Source: a virus. Taken from it: a stretch of 64,000 bases of DNA. Made by a program: the position numbers and the translations under genes. This document shows, piece by piece, positions 32,801-40,681 of the stretch (its first letter is position 1; every line of letters starts with the position of its first letter). The stretch covers positions 62,001 to 126,000 of the IMG/VR virus record IMGVR_UViG_3300045971_000674. One strand, written 5' to 3'. The notes under the pieces are model-generated. The model did no database searches. It was not told the DNA's origin and saw only the letters and a program-made list of their open reading frames with translations.

Positions 32801-35146
32801 TTACGTCACTACAATGCAGGTCGGACGGCTCAGTACATCTTGACCGCCTGCATTGGTGGCACGACAGCTGACACGATACGTACCTGAAGATGACAGCGTC
32901 ACGGTCAGCACATTGCCCGTGTTGTTGAATGTGCCAGAGCCATATGCCCATTCTACCATAGTTGGTGAACCCGTACCATTGTAAGTGAAGGTCACCGACA
33001 GTGGGGCAACACCTGATGTCTGTGATGTGATAAAGCTGGCTACTGGTGGTGGAGTGAAGAACGATGGTGCCCACACTGCTGATGAACCAGTTGCTGGGTG
33101 CTCAACCGACAGCGGCTTCGGGAAGAAGGCTGTGTCTGCACCAAACGTTGACGCGTCACGTACAGTTGAAGCCAACACGGTCGTTGCCCCCGAGAGACCT
33201 CCCACGCCGGTGACTGTCAACCGGATCTGAAGGTAGGCAGTGCCAGCAACACCGTTGCCAGGGTGGGTCAAAGCAGCCACTGAGACCGAATTAGCCCCTG
33301 AAGAAAGCGTAGCCAAAGTGACATGACCCGCACCTGCCGCCTGTAGACCACCGGCAATTACAGCAGCCGATAGCGTGAGCGGCAGTGAATTGCCGAAGAC
33401 ACGGACCTTGTCAGCAGTAAGGCGCCAGGTGTTGTACGTATCCACGAATGCCTTGAATGCGGTGTCATTGGCAGTTGGGCTACCCGGCAAGGTGTAGTCA
33501 ATCTTCAAATCGATTGCGGATCCGCCATTGATGAACCGCTGCTTCTGTTCATCAGCGTCAAAGAAGAGGTTCATGTAGATGAAGGACGATGACCCGCCGG
33601 CGTAGAAGCCGGTGGTCTTACCAACGATCTGTGTAGCAACAGTGTCAGCAAGGGTTGTCACACCAGGAACACCGCTGGTGCCGCTGATCGCCTTCATGTC
33701 ATAGCGACGGCTGTTAGCAGTGGCCAGCACGTTCATGGTTTCAGCATAGAGGCGAGCACTAGAGATAGAACCAGTGCGGCGCTTTGAGGCACGACGATTG
33801 GATGGCTTGCGCACGTCAGAGTAGAGCGCCTGCAGTGGGGGATACGGCCCCATTCCATCCTGTGTGAATGGGCTGTCGCTAATGTCTTGGGCCATGCCAA
33901 TTGGCAGATCAAGACGATCAACTGCCCAACGAGTTGCGGCCAGCAAACGATCCCAATCCTGTGATGTGGGTTCGGCTGCAATGTCCCGTGGGCGGCCTGG
34001 TGGAGCCACACTAGGATCTTGGCCATTGCGTATCCAACGGGCCACCATCGCAGCATCAGCAGTGTTGAGATCCGCTAGATCCAAACCACGAGCTGCATCA
34101 TTGCCACCAAAAGAGACTGGTGCACCAATGAGCGCGCAGAGGCGTTCCAACATGGCATCGTATTCAGCACGAGCACCATGGAATTCAACTGGTGGCCACA
34201 CTTGGTCCCAGCCGCCGATGCCTACTGTTCCACCAGTGGCACACGGAACAAAGAACCCTTCATTGATGACGTGAACAGCAGTGTCCCAGATGGTTGCTGC
34301 GAGCACACCAGGCGCATTCTGGGTGTCATAGCTGCCCACATTGATGGTGCCAATCAGCCGCTGATTGGATGCCGGGGTGAATGCCACCCATGATGTGTTG
34401 TCGTCATATTCCCAGACACCAAGACCTACATGGCGAACAGCACGGAAGGTGGAGGTGCCAACGTCCCACATGATGAAGTGCGAACCTGGTTGGGATGTGC
34501 TAACAGCGCCTCGAGGAATTGTTGCGAGCACTGCATTGTCCACATAGATCTGTCCATCTACATCAGCCTGTGTAGCACCGCTGAATCCATGAATGTACAC
34601 TTCGCTGTAGTTCGAAAGCGTGAAGGTCTGGTAGTTGATCTTTGCCATTGCATACGGTGCTGCGGCTGCAGCCGCAGCCGGAAATGCATGTTCAACATAA
34701 GGGTCCCATGATGTTGTTGGGAAACGACCAAGCCCGGTGTAGACGTACAGCGCTCCGCTGAGGGCACCAGTACGATCGAACCAAATATCACCAAGATTTG
34801 GGAATGATGGTGGCGTGCCAGAAGAAACCTGAATGCCTGCAAGATCTTCCCACACGATTGGGGAGATGGAGGTGCAGAGCTTCAGCACGCCATTGGCATT
34901 GTCATACCAATTCTGGCCGAGAGTCGGGTAGAGCGGAGCAGTCGGGCTGGCGAAGTTCTCGAGCACTGCCAACAGATTCATCTGCTGGAGTTGACCGTAA
35001 CCTGCAGCACCCTTGCCTGTCAGAGTGAGCGAGGAGTTGTTCTCAACGCCTGGAGTTCCCTGGCCTGGCGCAAGGGAAGCGGTGGATGGGACGTTGATGG
35101 CGTGCTTGCCAGCAAGGGTCGGGTTTGTCCACTGGAGAATGTACAT
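32801..35146 (-). CDS. Tail fibre / virion protein with C-terminal PKD-like domain
   Basis: 781 residues, late. The N-terminal ~170 residues contain TLGQNWYDNANGVLK and a related GDIWFDRTGALSGALYVY unit, small beta modules common in T4-like fibres, then an Ala-rich linker. The middle has a helical part, and the last ~85 residues (SGVAPLSVTFTYNG through SSGTYRVSCRATNAG) read as a PKD/Ig-like fold often used for adhesion. AGGA precedes ATG 35146. Confidence 0.8.
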   Translation of the reverse strand: MYILQWTNPTLAGKHAINVPSTASLAPGQGTPGVENNSSLTLTGKGAAGYGQLQQMNLLAVLENFASPTAPLYPTLGQNWYDNANGVLKLCTSISPIVWEDLAGIQVSSGTPPSFPNLGDIWFDRTGALSGALYVYTGLGRFPTTSWDPYVEHAFPAAAAAAAPYAMAKINYQTFTLSNYSEVYIHGFSGATQADVDGQIYVDNAVLATIPRGAVSTSQPGSHFIMWDVGTSTFRAVRHVGLGVWEYDDNTSWVAFTPASNQRLIGTINVGSYDTQNAPGVLAATIWDTAVHVINEGFFVPCATGGTVGIGGWDQVWPPVEFHGARAEYDAMLERLCALIGAPVSFGGNDAARGLDLADLNTADAAMVARWIRNGQDPSVAPPGRPRDIAAEPTSQDWDRLLAATRWAVDRLDLPIGMAQDISDSPFTQDGMGPYPPLQALYSDVRKPSNRRASKRRTGSISSARLYAETMNVLATANSRRYDMKAISGTSGVPGVTTLADTVATQIVGKTTGFYAGGSSSFIYMNLFFDADEQKQRFINGGSAIDLKIDYTLPGSPTANDTAFKAFVDTYNTWRLTADKVRVFGNSLPLTLSAAVIAGGLQAAGAGHVTLATLSSGANSVSVAALTHPGNGVAGTAYLQIRLTVTGVGGLSGATTVLASTVRDASTFGADTAFFPKPLSVEHPATGSSAVWAPSFFTPPPVASFITSQTSGVAPLSVTFTYNGTGSPTMVEWAYGSGTFNNTGNVLTVTLSSSGTYRVSCRATNAGGQDVLSRPTCIVVT

Positions 35147-35209
35147 GATGTGTTCCTTCACCGGCTTGGAGGGGTTTGTCGCAGGGCCGGTATCTGATCT
35201 GCAACCTTC

Positions 35210-35217
35210 TATTTATG
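35210..35217 (-). promoter_or_regulatory. T4-type late promoter CATAAATA
   Basis: Directly behind the PhoH terminator; leader ~58 bases to the PKD fibre gene. Confidence 0.65.
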
Positions 35218-35220
35218 CGC

Positions 35221-35248
35221 AACAAAAAGGGGAGCCACGTGGCTCCCC
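35221..35248 (-). terminator. Strong Rho-independent terminator of the PhoH gene
   Basis: Perfect palindrome GGGGAGCCACGTGGCTCCCC followed on the minus strand by TTTTTGTT. Confidence 0.9.
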
Positions 35249-35271
35249 TGAGATTGCTGCGGTGTCCTCCC

Positions 35272-36051
35272 TTAGGACTGGAGAAGGGATGGGGCTGAAG
35301 AACGGCCGTTCGAGTGGTGGCTTGGCTTCAACTCCGACTTTGGCTCTGGCGCATCGATGAACCGTAGGATGTCCTGAACGATCTGTGATCGGACGCAATC
35401 AGATGCCGTGAATTCAATGACGTTGATATCAGAACTCCTTCCTCGTAGTTTGCGTGTGACCCAATCGAGTCCATTCTCTTTCACCTTCAGGTCCGTCTGG
35501 GACCCGTCGCCATTGATCGCGAACTGACTGCCTTCACCGATACGGGTGATGAACAACTTCATCTGTTCGATCGTCGTATTCTGCGCTTCGTCAAGAATGA
35601 CGTAGGAGAAATTGAACGTTCGACCACGCATGTACGCCAATGGCGCAAACTCGATACGCTTCTCTTCAAGCAACTTCTTGGCCATGGTGGGGCCTACGAG
35701 GTCATTGAGGGCGTCAAGCAGTGGTAGCAGATAGGGGGCGATCTTTTCTTCGAAGGTGCCTGGAAGGAAGCCAAGAGATTCTCCTGCTTCGCACACTGGG
35801 CGTGTGATGACAACCTTCGTCACCTCATTGTTGAGCAGCTTGCCAACGGCAACTGACATGGCGAGGAATGACTTGCCGGAACCAGCTGGGCCGGTACCGA
35901 TGGTGAGTGTGGACTCTTCTAGCGACTCCTTGTAGAGACGCTGCGATTCGTTCTTTGGATGCGGATTGAACTTCAGTCGGATTACCTTGGCTCCTTCTTC
36001 ATTGATCGGTTGTGGATATTTCTGTTTGGCTACTGCCAGCTTTCTTCCCAT
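35272..36051 (-). CDS. phoH: PhoH-like P-loop ATPase
   Basis: 259 residues. Walker A GPAGSGKSFLA and Walker B YVILDEAQNTT with the GDGSQTDL segment typical of PhoH. PhoH ATPases are frequent in myoviruses; a role in RNA metabolism is suspected but not settled. TAGGAGG precedes the ATG. A possible promoter TTGTAC-N18-TACACT lies about 130 bases upstream. Confidence 0.93.
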   Translation of the reverse strand: MGRKLAVAKQKYPQPINEEGAKVIRLKFNPHPKNESQRLYKESLEESTLTIGTGPAGSGKSFLAMSVAVGKLLNNEVTKVVITRPVCEAGESLGFLPGTFEEKIAPYLLPLLDALNDLVGPTMAKKLLEEKRIEFAPLAYMRGRTFNFSYVILDEAQNTTIEQMKLFITRIGEGSQFAINGDGSQTDLKVKENGLDWVTRKLRGRSSDINVIEFTASDCVRSQIVQDILRFIDAPEPKSELKPSHHSNGRSSAPSLLQS

Positions 36052-36193
36052 TGAATCCTCCTACGGGGATGGGAGAACGGAGGTCCGTGTTATGTCACGG
36101 GGCGAAATGAACCAGCGGGGCTAAGGTAGGTGCTTTGAGGGGAACGAATTCCCTTCTCAACTTAGTGTAGGAAGTATGCCCTTGGTCGTACAA

Positions 36194-36221
36194 GGTGGCA
36201 GGGCGCAATGTCCTGACCACC
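36194..36221 (-). terminator. Hairpin after the late 128-residue gene
   Basis: GGTGG-T-CAGG / CCTG-CCACC, 9 paired bases with one bulge, 10 bases after the stop. The rest of the 36052-36230 gap holds no gene I can support, only the possible PhoH promoter. Confidence 0.45.
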
Positions 36222-36230
36222 GTGATTGGT

Positions 36231-36617
36231 TTAGCGCTGCTTCGAGAGAACGTACTTCTGCCATTCCACGAGATCGAGATCTTTGTCGTGGAGGGCACAT
36301 TCACCCGCTGCAATGCAATCTTTGAGGTACTGTGCCAGAGCGACGCTGTCTTCAGGCTTCATTGCCTTCATGGCAGCAACGACGACGGAGCTCGTGGCTT
36401 TTGATTCGAAGTCAAGCGGCACCTCTGATTGGAGGGTGAGCGACTTGAGACCGTTCTTGAAGAACTCGGACAGCTTGGCCATCACGAAGTTCTGATACGG
36501 GTTGGTGACCTTGCCAGCGCGAATGACTTCGTCAAGCGTCAGTGCGTAGGAGACAGGACCTTGACCTTCAATGGTCAGGATCGGGGCTTCAGAGATGATG
36601 GCTTGGTGGAGCTTCAT
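36231..36617 (-). CDS. Late protein with capsid-targeting-like N-terminus
   Basis: 128 residues. N-terminus MKLHQAIISEAPI contains ISE|A, an exact match to the T4 prohead protease rule, after 10 residues, the size of a T4 targeting peptide (MKTYQEFIAE|A). It has a perfect late promoter 25 bases upstream. The remainder is helical, with no enzyme motif. An internal head protein is likely. Confidence 0.78.
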   Translation of the reverse strand: MKLHQAIISEAPILTIEGQGPVSYALTLDEVIRAGKVTNPYQNFVMAKLSEFFKNGLKSLTLQSEVPLDFESKATSSVVVAAMKAMKPEDSVALAQYLKDCIAAGECALHDKDLDLVEWQKYVLSKQR

Positions 36618-36641
36618 GTGGGTACCTTGTTCGTCATGCTC

Positions 36642-36649
36642 TATTTATA
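36642..36649 (-). promoter_or_regulatory. T4-type late promoter TATAAATA (perfect)
   Basis: Upstream of the 128-residue late gene. Confidence 0.8.
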
Positions 36650-36711
36650 CCTGCCTTAGTCCAATACTACCACAACCGGCCAACGATAGATAGATGAAAG
36701 GAGATTGACAC

Positions 36712-36957
36712 ATGGCAACTAACAACTACTTTGACCGTCCCGATGGCGAGACCTTCGCTGATGTACCAACCAAACCGATTCCGCCTGCTGACACTTGGCA
36801 CACACTGTCAGTCAATCAGCTTGTTGAAGTGCAAGTGCTACTTCAAACGCGGGCCTGGGAGTTTCGCAATAATCCTGCGATTGCGAAGGCATTGAACATG
36901 AGTCTACAGAACATCCAAGCAATGGTTTCCCAAAAGCTTTTGGACGGTTCTTGTTAG
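36712..36957 (+). CDS. Isolated plus-strand hypothetical protein
   Basis: 81 residues with a strong Shine-Dalgarno (AAAGGAGATTGACACATG). Helical C-terminus; no recognised family. The only plus-strand gene outside the 19.5-26.8 kb island. Its stop codon overlaps the stop of the convergent gene. No clear promoter ahead of it. Confidence 0.72.
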   Translation: MATNNYFDRPDGETFADVPTKPIPPADTWHTLSVNQLVEVQVLLQTRAWEFRNNPAIAKALNMSLQNIQAMVSQKLLDGSC

Positions 36958-37160
36958 TGGATCTTGTGCCAGCTGAGTACCACTTCTAGGCGCTCAACTA
37001 GCTTTCCACCCTCGTTCGCAAGCCATTGCGGATTGGAACGACTAAGGACTCGAGACAGCAAATTGTAACACTCGTAGATGAGGTCATCTTTGTCCTCATC
37101 GTCAAGCTCACTCTGTGCTGGGATCAATTCCTCTTCAACTTCAATTTTCGGTTGCTCCAT
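36954..37160 (-). CDS. Small acidic late protein
   Basis: 68 residues from ATG 37160 (MEQPKIEVEEEL), chosen because GGAG lies 6 bases upstream and the late octamer at 37190-37197 would start transcription after the earlier in-frame ATGs. Acidic, helical, unknown. Confidence 0.6.
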   Translation of the reverse strand: MEQPKIEVEEELIPAQSELDDEDKDDLIYECYNLLSRVLSRSNPQWLANEGGKLVERLEVVLSWHKIH

Positions 37161-37189
37161 CATGCTCTCCAGTATGTGGTGCATGATAG

Positions 37190-37197
37190 TATTTACC
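37190..37197 (-). promoter_or_regulatory. T4-type late promoter GGTAAATA
   Basis: ~30 bases before ATG 37160. Confidence 0.5.
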
Positions 37198-37235
37198 GGC
37201 CCCGGCTCATCTGCAACCATTTCCCGGGCAGCAGA

Positions 37236-37258
37236 AAGGGTGCAGATCGTGCACCCTT
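37236..37258 (-). terminator. Hairpin after the GNAT-like gene
   Basis: Perfect 9-bp stem AAGGGTGCA/TGCACCCTT with a short loop; weak T tract (TTTCTG). Confidence 0.55.
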
Positions 37259-37284
37259 CGTGATGGTTCTGAGTGAAACCGACG

Positions 37285-37668
37285 TCAAGTTTCGAGCGCT
37301 GTCAGCCCGTTACGTTTCCAGAACTTTTCCGAGCCTTCAAGACCTATGTAGGAGACGATCCCAGCAGGTCGATCCCCAAGAGCCCGAACACATCGAGAAG
37401 CATATCCATTACGGCGCTCACTGTCCTTGCAGAAAGCCATGAGCGTGGGCCGTTCCAATTCTGATTGTCGCCACGGACTCCAATCAGTGATGAAGGCGAG
37501 TGCTACAGGTTCCTTGTCCTTGAAGCACACTGCAAGACGATCTTTGGTTGGATCAGCATTAGTCAATGACGGGCGAAGAGCCCAGCTGGCAACGTAGAGA
37601 CGTGCTTCGAGACAGACATCGACACCCTCGTCAAGTGTGCCGCCTTCGTAGACACGAACCCGAATCAT
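37285..37668 (-). CDS. GNAT-like acetyltransferase
   Basis: 127 residues. The strand PVALAFITDW, then LMAFCKDSERRNGYASRCV (motif A region, R-x-x-G-x-A type acetyl-CoA loop) and a final FWKRNGLTAL match the layout of GNAT N-acetyltransferases. Substrate unknown; host-protein modification early in infection would be one option. Overlaps its upstream neighbour by 4 bases. Confidence 0.62.
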   Translation of the reverse strand: MIRVRVYEGGTLDEGVDVCLEARLYVASWALRPSLTNADPTKDRLAVCFKDKEPVALAFITDWSPWRQSELERPTLMAFCKDSERRNGYASRCVRALGDRPAGIVSYIGLEGSEKFWKRNGLTALET

Positions 37669-38096
37669 GGCTTGACGATCTTGTAGGAGCGGCCGATGGC
37701 CTTACGACCCAGGTGGGGCAGCAGTCGCTTCGCTTGCTCCGGCGAGATCTTGCGACGGCCGGGGTTGCACGTATCGGCAATCTCAGCACCGAACTTCGGG
37801 TGTTTGCGAAGTTGTTCTTCCGACCAGCCAGTCTTGGACATCAACTGCCGGATCTTCCTGGCTTCTGCCTTGCCCGGTACGTGCGGTCGGCAGCGAAGCT
37901 CATTGGACAGCTCAGCGACTGAGGCACGGATGGCCACAGAATTGCCACCCTCGACCAATCGGCAGGCGACCAACGTGCGGACTTCGAAACCATCCTTCAG
38001 CTCGCCTTCACGTTCCAGCATCCGTTCCTCGTTCCGAACGGCGCGGCGGGCGGCCAGGAGTTCCTTCGTGTTCAGATCAGCTAGCGTCGGGTTCAT
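37665..38096 (-). CDS. Hypothetical basic protein
   Basis: 143 residues, helical, Arg/Glu-rich. A possible helix-turn-helix-like stretch near SKTGWSEEQLRKHPKFG is noted but not convincing. ATG overlaps the upstream gene by 20 bases. Confidence 0.66.
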   Translation of the reverse strand: MNPTLADLNTKELLAARRAVRNEERMLEREGELKDGFEVRTLVACRLVEGGNSVAIRASVAELSNELRCRPHVPGKAEARKIRQLMSKTGWSEEQLRKHPKFGAEIADTCNPGRRKISPEQAKRLLPHLGRKAIGRSYKIVKP

Positions 38097-38298
38097 GGCA
38101 TTTCTGCTTCAGCAGGTCGTCGAGTGGTGAGGTGATGCCAGGCTGCATGGCCTTTTCGGCAGCAGCGCTAGCAATGGCCAGTTCGATCAGCTCTGTCAAC
38201 TTCATGCTGTATTTGGCAGCACCAGGACGACGATGGCGTTCTTCCATTAGAAGATGCGTGAGCATCTTCGCCACGACATCCCGGTAGTCGACGTTCAT
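38077..38298 (-). CDS. Small helical protein
   Basis: 73 residues, all-helical by composition; ATGA overlap with the RNA ligase stop. Function unknown. Confidence 0.65.
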   Translation of the reverse strand: MNVDYRDVVAKMLTHLLMEERHRRPGAAKYSMKLTELIELAIASAAAEKAMQPGITSPLDDLLKQKCHEPDAS

Positions 38299-39428
38299 AC
38301 GTTGATCTCCACCACCTCCAGCGACCAGTCGTTGTCCAGATGGTTCTTGGCGTACCAGTCCATCCAGTCGACTTCACCACCACGGAAGGTGCGCATGATC
38401 TGACCGAAGAGCTCATGGCCCTTGTGGCGCTCCGCCATCTCCTTCGGCGTGCACTTGTCAAGGTGGCCATCGGCCGCCATCAACTCGACATACGCCTTCG
38501 GTTCGGCGATCGACTCCTTGATCTCGCGCTCCACCTTCAGGATCGGCTCGATCGAACGGCCCGTCATCGCGAATGCGCCCTTCAGGTCATCCGACTGGTC
38601 TGCAGCGACCGTGCGGGCGATGTCACGCCACCGGGTGAAAGTCACTGCATGGTGCAGATCCATGTACCACTTCGTCTTCACCTTGACCATGTCGCCGTCT
38701 TCGAACTGCACGACCCAGCCTTCGAGACCTTCCATCGTTTCCTGCATCGTCTTCAGGATGTCCCACGACACGAGGTTCGCAGGCAATCCCGGTGGGCAGA
38801 ACTGCATCTTCAGGTTCTTCACCACTGGGAAGGGCGGGTTCAGGAACGTGATCTCGCGCTCCGTCAGGTAACGACCCGACACGTTCTCACGGATGTGGAG
38901 CAACGTGAGCTCGTCCTTGTCGTACTTGAGCACGATCGGGAACTTCGGCGACGTCACCTCGAAAGTTGGCGTCAGGTCAGCACGAAGCAGGTTGCAGATC
39001 CAATGATGACGACCATCGAGCGAACCGAGATCATCGGCAAGCGCCGCTTCCGGCGAACCGAAGGTCTTCTTGGTCTTCATCTTCCAGTTTGCGCCGCTCG
39101 GCAGCATCACGGGCGTGACCATCGAGCCGTCACGCTTCTCCATGATCCGGTCGACCTTGCCCCACGAGATGTTGTGCGGTTGCACCGACTCGTGTTCGCC
39201 GACGTTGAAGAACTTGTGAAGACAACGTCCTGCGATCTTGCCGTCCGGATGGAAGGTGATGCCGCGGCATTCGACCGCGAACTGGAGGTCGGTGCCGGCG
39301 AAGGTGTCTTCATCCTGCACCATGTACGACACGACCGTGTGACCGGTCGATTCGACCTTGGCACGAATCTGTTGGTTGTGCTGGATGTGCGGGAGGAGGT
39401 CGTCGATGTGGGCGATCTGCGGGAACAT
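38295..39428 (-). CDS. rnlA: RNA ligase 1 (T4 Rnl1 type)
   Basis: 377 residues, as T4 Rnl1 (374). ATP-dependent sealing of broken RNA, in T4 the repair of tRNA cut by the host anticodon nuclease PrrC. Motif I EKRDGS has the candidate adenylated Lys98 (Lys99 in T4), preceded by ECRGITF; motif IV EGWVVQF and motif V VKVKTKWY follow, with the C-terminal domain retained. It sits under the strong repeated early promoter, fitting a need early in infection. Confidence 0.93.
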   Translation of the reverse strand: MFPQIAHIDDLLPHIQHNQQIRAKVESTGHTVVSYMVQDEDTFAGTDLQFAVECRGITFHPDGKIAGRCLHKFFNVGEHESVQPHNISWGKVDRIMEKRDGSMVTPVMLPSGANWKMKTKKTFGSPEAALADDLGSLDGRHHWICNLLRADLTPTFEVTSPKFPIVLKYDKDELTLLHIRENVSGRYLTEREITFLNPPFPVVKNLKMQFCPPGLPANLVSWDILKTMQETMEGLEGWVVQFEDGDMVKVKTKWYMDLHHAVTFTRWRDIARTVAADQSDDLKGAFAMTGRSIEPILKVEREIKESIAEPKAYVELMAADGHLDKCTPKEMAERHKGHELFGQIMRTFRGGEVDWMDWYAKNHLDNDWSLEVVEINV

Positions 39429-39451
39429 GGCAGTCCTTGGTTGTTGATGCT

Positions 39452-39494
39452 ATTATACATCAACCTGACGGAGTGTACACAGCTGAAGTGTTAC
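39452..39494 (-). promoter_or_regulatory. Repeated early promoter (copy 2) for RNA ligase 1
   Basis: GTAACACTTCAGCTGTGTAC (39475-39494), 17-base spacer, TATAAT (39452-39457); AAGGA follows before the ATG. Confidence 0.75.
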
Positions 39495-39688
39495 GCGGCC
39501 TCGAGGAGGCTGATACACTTTCGGATCTCGCGAAGCGCGTTCTGGTTCGTCTGATCCGCCATCTTCGTACCTTCGCGCTGGTCAGGCGTCTTCGCTGCGT
39601 ACTTCATCGTGTCGATGATCTTCTCCATCCGCTCGAGATGAGCAAGGTAGTCACGAAGCCGGTTCAGGGCAAGTTGAACGTTGTCCAT
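39491..39688 (-). CDS. Small helical protein
   Basis: 65 residues from ATG 39688, 2 bases after the preceding stop. Probable coiled coil. Its end overlaps the upstream block of the RNA ligase promoter. Unknown function. Confidence 0.62.
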   Translation of the reverse strand: MDNVQLALNRLRDYLAHLERMEKIIDTMKYAAKTPDQREGTKMADQTNQNALREIRKCISLLEAA

Positions 39689-39690
39689 GA

Positions 39691-40011
39691 TCAGCAGCCT
39701 GCCGGATGCCAGCCGACCCACGCGAACGTGAATGCTGGCTCAGAGAACGTGGATGACTGCCGCGCGACCGGGTCCCACACGTTGTGATGGCACTTCCCGA
39801 CGGCCTGGCCGAGCTTCTTCACGCTCATGATCGCATACGAAACATCGGCGGCAGAGATGTGGCCGAGCTCGTCGCCTTCATGGCTGAACACGTCATACCC
39901 ACCACCGGTGATGGAGTGCTGACGGAATGCGACACCGTCGTACATCAACTGGATGACTTGGGCGATGTGCAGCCCAGCTTCGGCACGGGCACGTTGAATC
40001 AGAGGGTTCAT
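39691..40011 (-). CDS. Hypothetical protein
   Basis: 106 residues starting MNPLIQRARAEAG, 2 bases after the upstream stop. Mixed fold, His-rich; no family recognised. Confidence 0.65.
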   Translation of the reverse strand: MNPLIQRARAEAGLHIAQVIQLMYDGVAFRQHSITGGGYDVFSHEGDELGHISAADVSYAIMSVKKLGQAVGKCHHNVWDPVARQSSTFSEPAFTFAWVGWHPAGC

Positions 40012-40013
40012 GA

Positions 40014-40214
40014 TCAGTCCTTGTCTGCGACGTAGTAACAGTACGTGGTGTCCGGAACTCGCCGACACCGGAACCGCTGAGGGCATCGGATCTCACCGGC
40101 GTGCGCTCGCTTCTCGCAGATCAGATGCCGACCCGGCCCTGGACTCTGCGGCACGATCGTGCACCCGACCAGAGTCAGGACAGCGAGGATCGCGACGTGG
40201 CGACGAACGCTCAT
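40014..40214 (-). CDS. Small lipoprotein (tandem copy 2)
   Basis: 66 residues. Signal peptide with lipobox LVGC; mature part CTIVPQSPGPGRH, four further Cys, and the end YCYYVADKD. Nearly the same frame of motifs as the adjacent upstream lipoprotein, so the pair arose by duplication. ATGA overlap. Role unknown; envelope-directed. Confidence 0.75.
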   Translation of the reverse strand: MSVRRHVAILAVLTLVGCTIVPQSPGPGRHLICEKRAHAGEIRCPQRFRCRRVPDTTYCYYVADKD

Positions 40215-40408
40215 GGCTTGTCCGCGACGTAGTGGCAGTACGTGACCAAGATAACGTTCTGCCGCTGGCATTCCGTCTGCGCGCACAACGGGGCGTAGTT
40301 GTACGTCTCCTGCGTGTGGCAAGTCTTGTGCCGACCGGGACCAGGGCTCTGCGGCACCGTGGTGCAGCCGGCCAGGAACAGGCCGAGGATCAGAATCGAA
40401 GTCTTCAT
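40211..40408 (-). CDS. Small lipoprotein (tandem copy 1)
   Basis: 65 residues. Lipobox LAGC; mature part CTTVPQSPGPGRH and C-terminal YCHYVADKP with further Cys between. Early promoter at 40448. Paralogue of the next gene. Candidates are superinfection exclusion or a small outer-membrane lysis factor; early expression favours the first. Confidence 0.75.
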   Translation of the reverse strand: MKTSILILGLFLAGCTTVPQSPGPGRHKTCHTQETYNYAPLCAQTECQRQNVILVTYCHYVADKP

Positions 40409-40447
40409 GATCAGTCCTTGAATACGGTCTTTGACGCTCATGTCGCC

Positions 40448-40498
40448 ATTATACACCAACCTGCGATTACAGGTTGACGAAGTTGCAACTGTTACAAC
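40448..40498 (-). promoter_or_regulatory. Early promoter, TGTATAAT with upstream GTTGTAAC
   Basis: TATAAT at 40448-40453; GGTTGGTG directly before it parallels GGTTGATG in copies 1 and 2. Confidence 0.6.
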
Positions 40499-40669
40499 TT
40501 ACAGGAAGTGAAGCGCGAGGGTCAGAGCAACGTTGAACACGAAGGACGCTGCAAGCCAGAGGCGCAGGCTGTCGATCTGCTTGGATTGCTTGGTATCGAC
40601 TTGGTCGATTGAAGCCAAAACGTTGGTGATGTCAGTGGACGTGACAGCTTGATCACTGTAGATCTTCAT
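40499..40669 (-). CDS. 56-residue C-tail-anchored membrane protein
   Basis: 56 residues from ATG 40669 with AAGGA upstream. Soluble helical N-terminus, one hydrophobic helix at residues ~36-56 reaching the C-terminus. Follows the late gene at 40682 closely (12-base gap), so it may be co-transcribed with it. A holin or tail-anchored role cannot be decided from one helix. Confidence 0.65.
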   Translation of the reverse strand: MKIYSDQAVTSTDITNVLASIDQVDTKQSKQIDSLRLWLAASFVFNVALTLALHFL

Positions 40670-40681
40670 GATGTGTATTCC

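Noticed and set aside
36194-36221. tRNA anticodon-arm-like hairpin (CAGGG-7 nt-TCCTG)
   Set aside because: Position 33 is not T, and no acceptor stem, D arm or T arm (GGTTCGA) can be built around it; kept as a hairpin/terminator only.
38340-39554. 404-codon open frame on the plus strand
   Set aside because: It is the mirror of the RNA ligase 1 gene, with Arg/Leu/Val/Asp-rich composition typical of antisense frames, and has no ribosome binding site.
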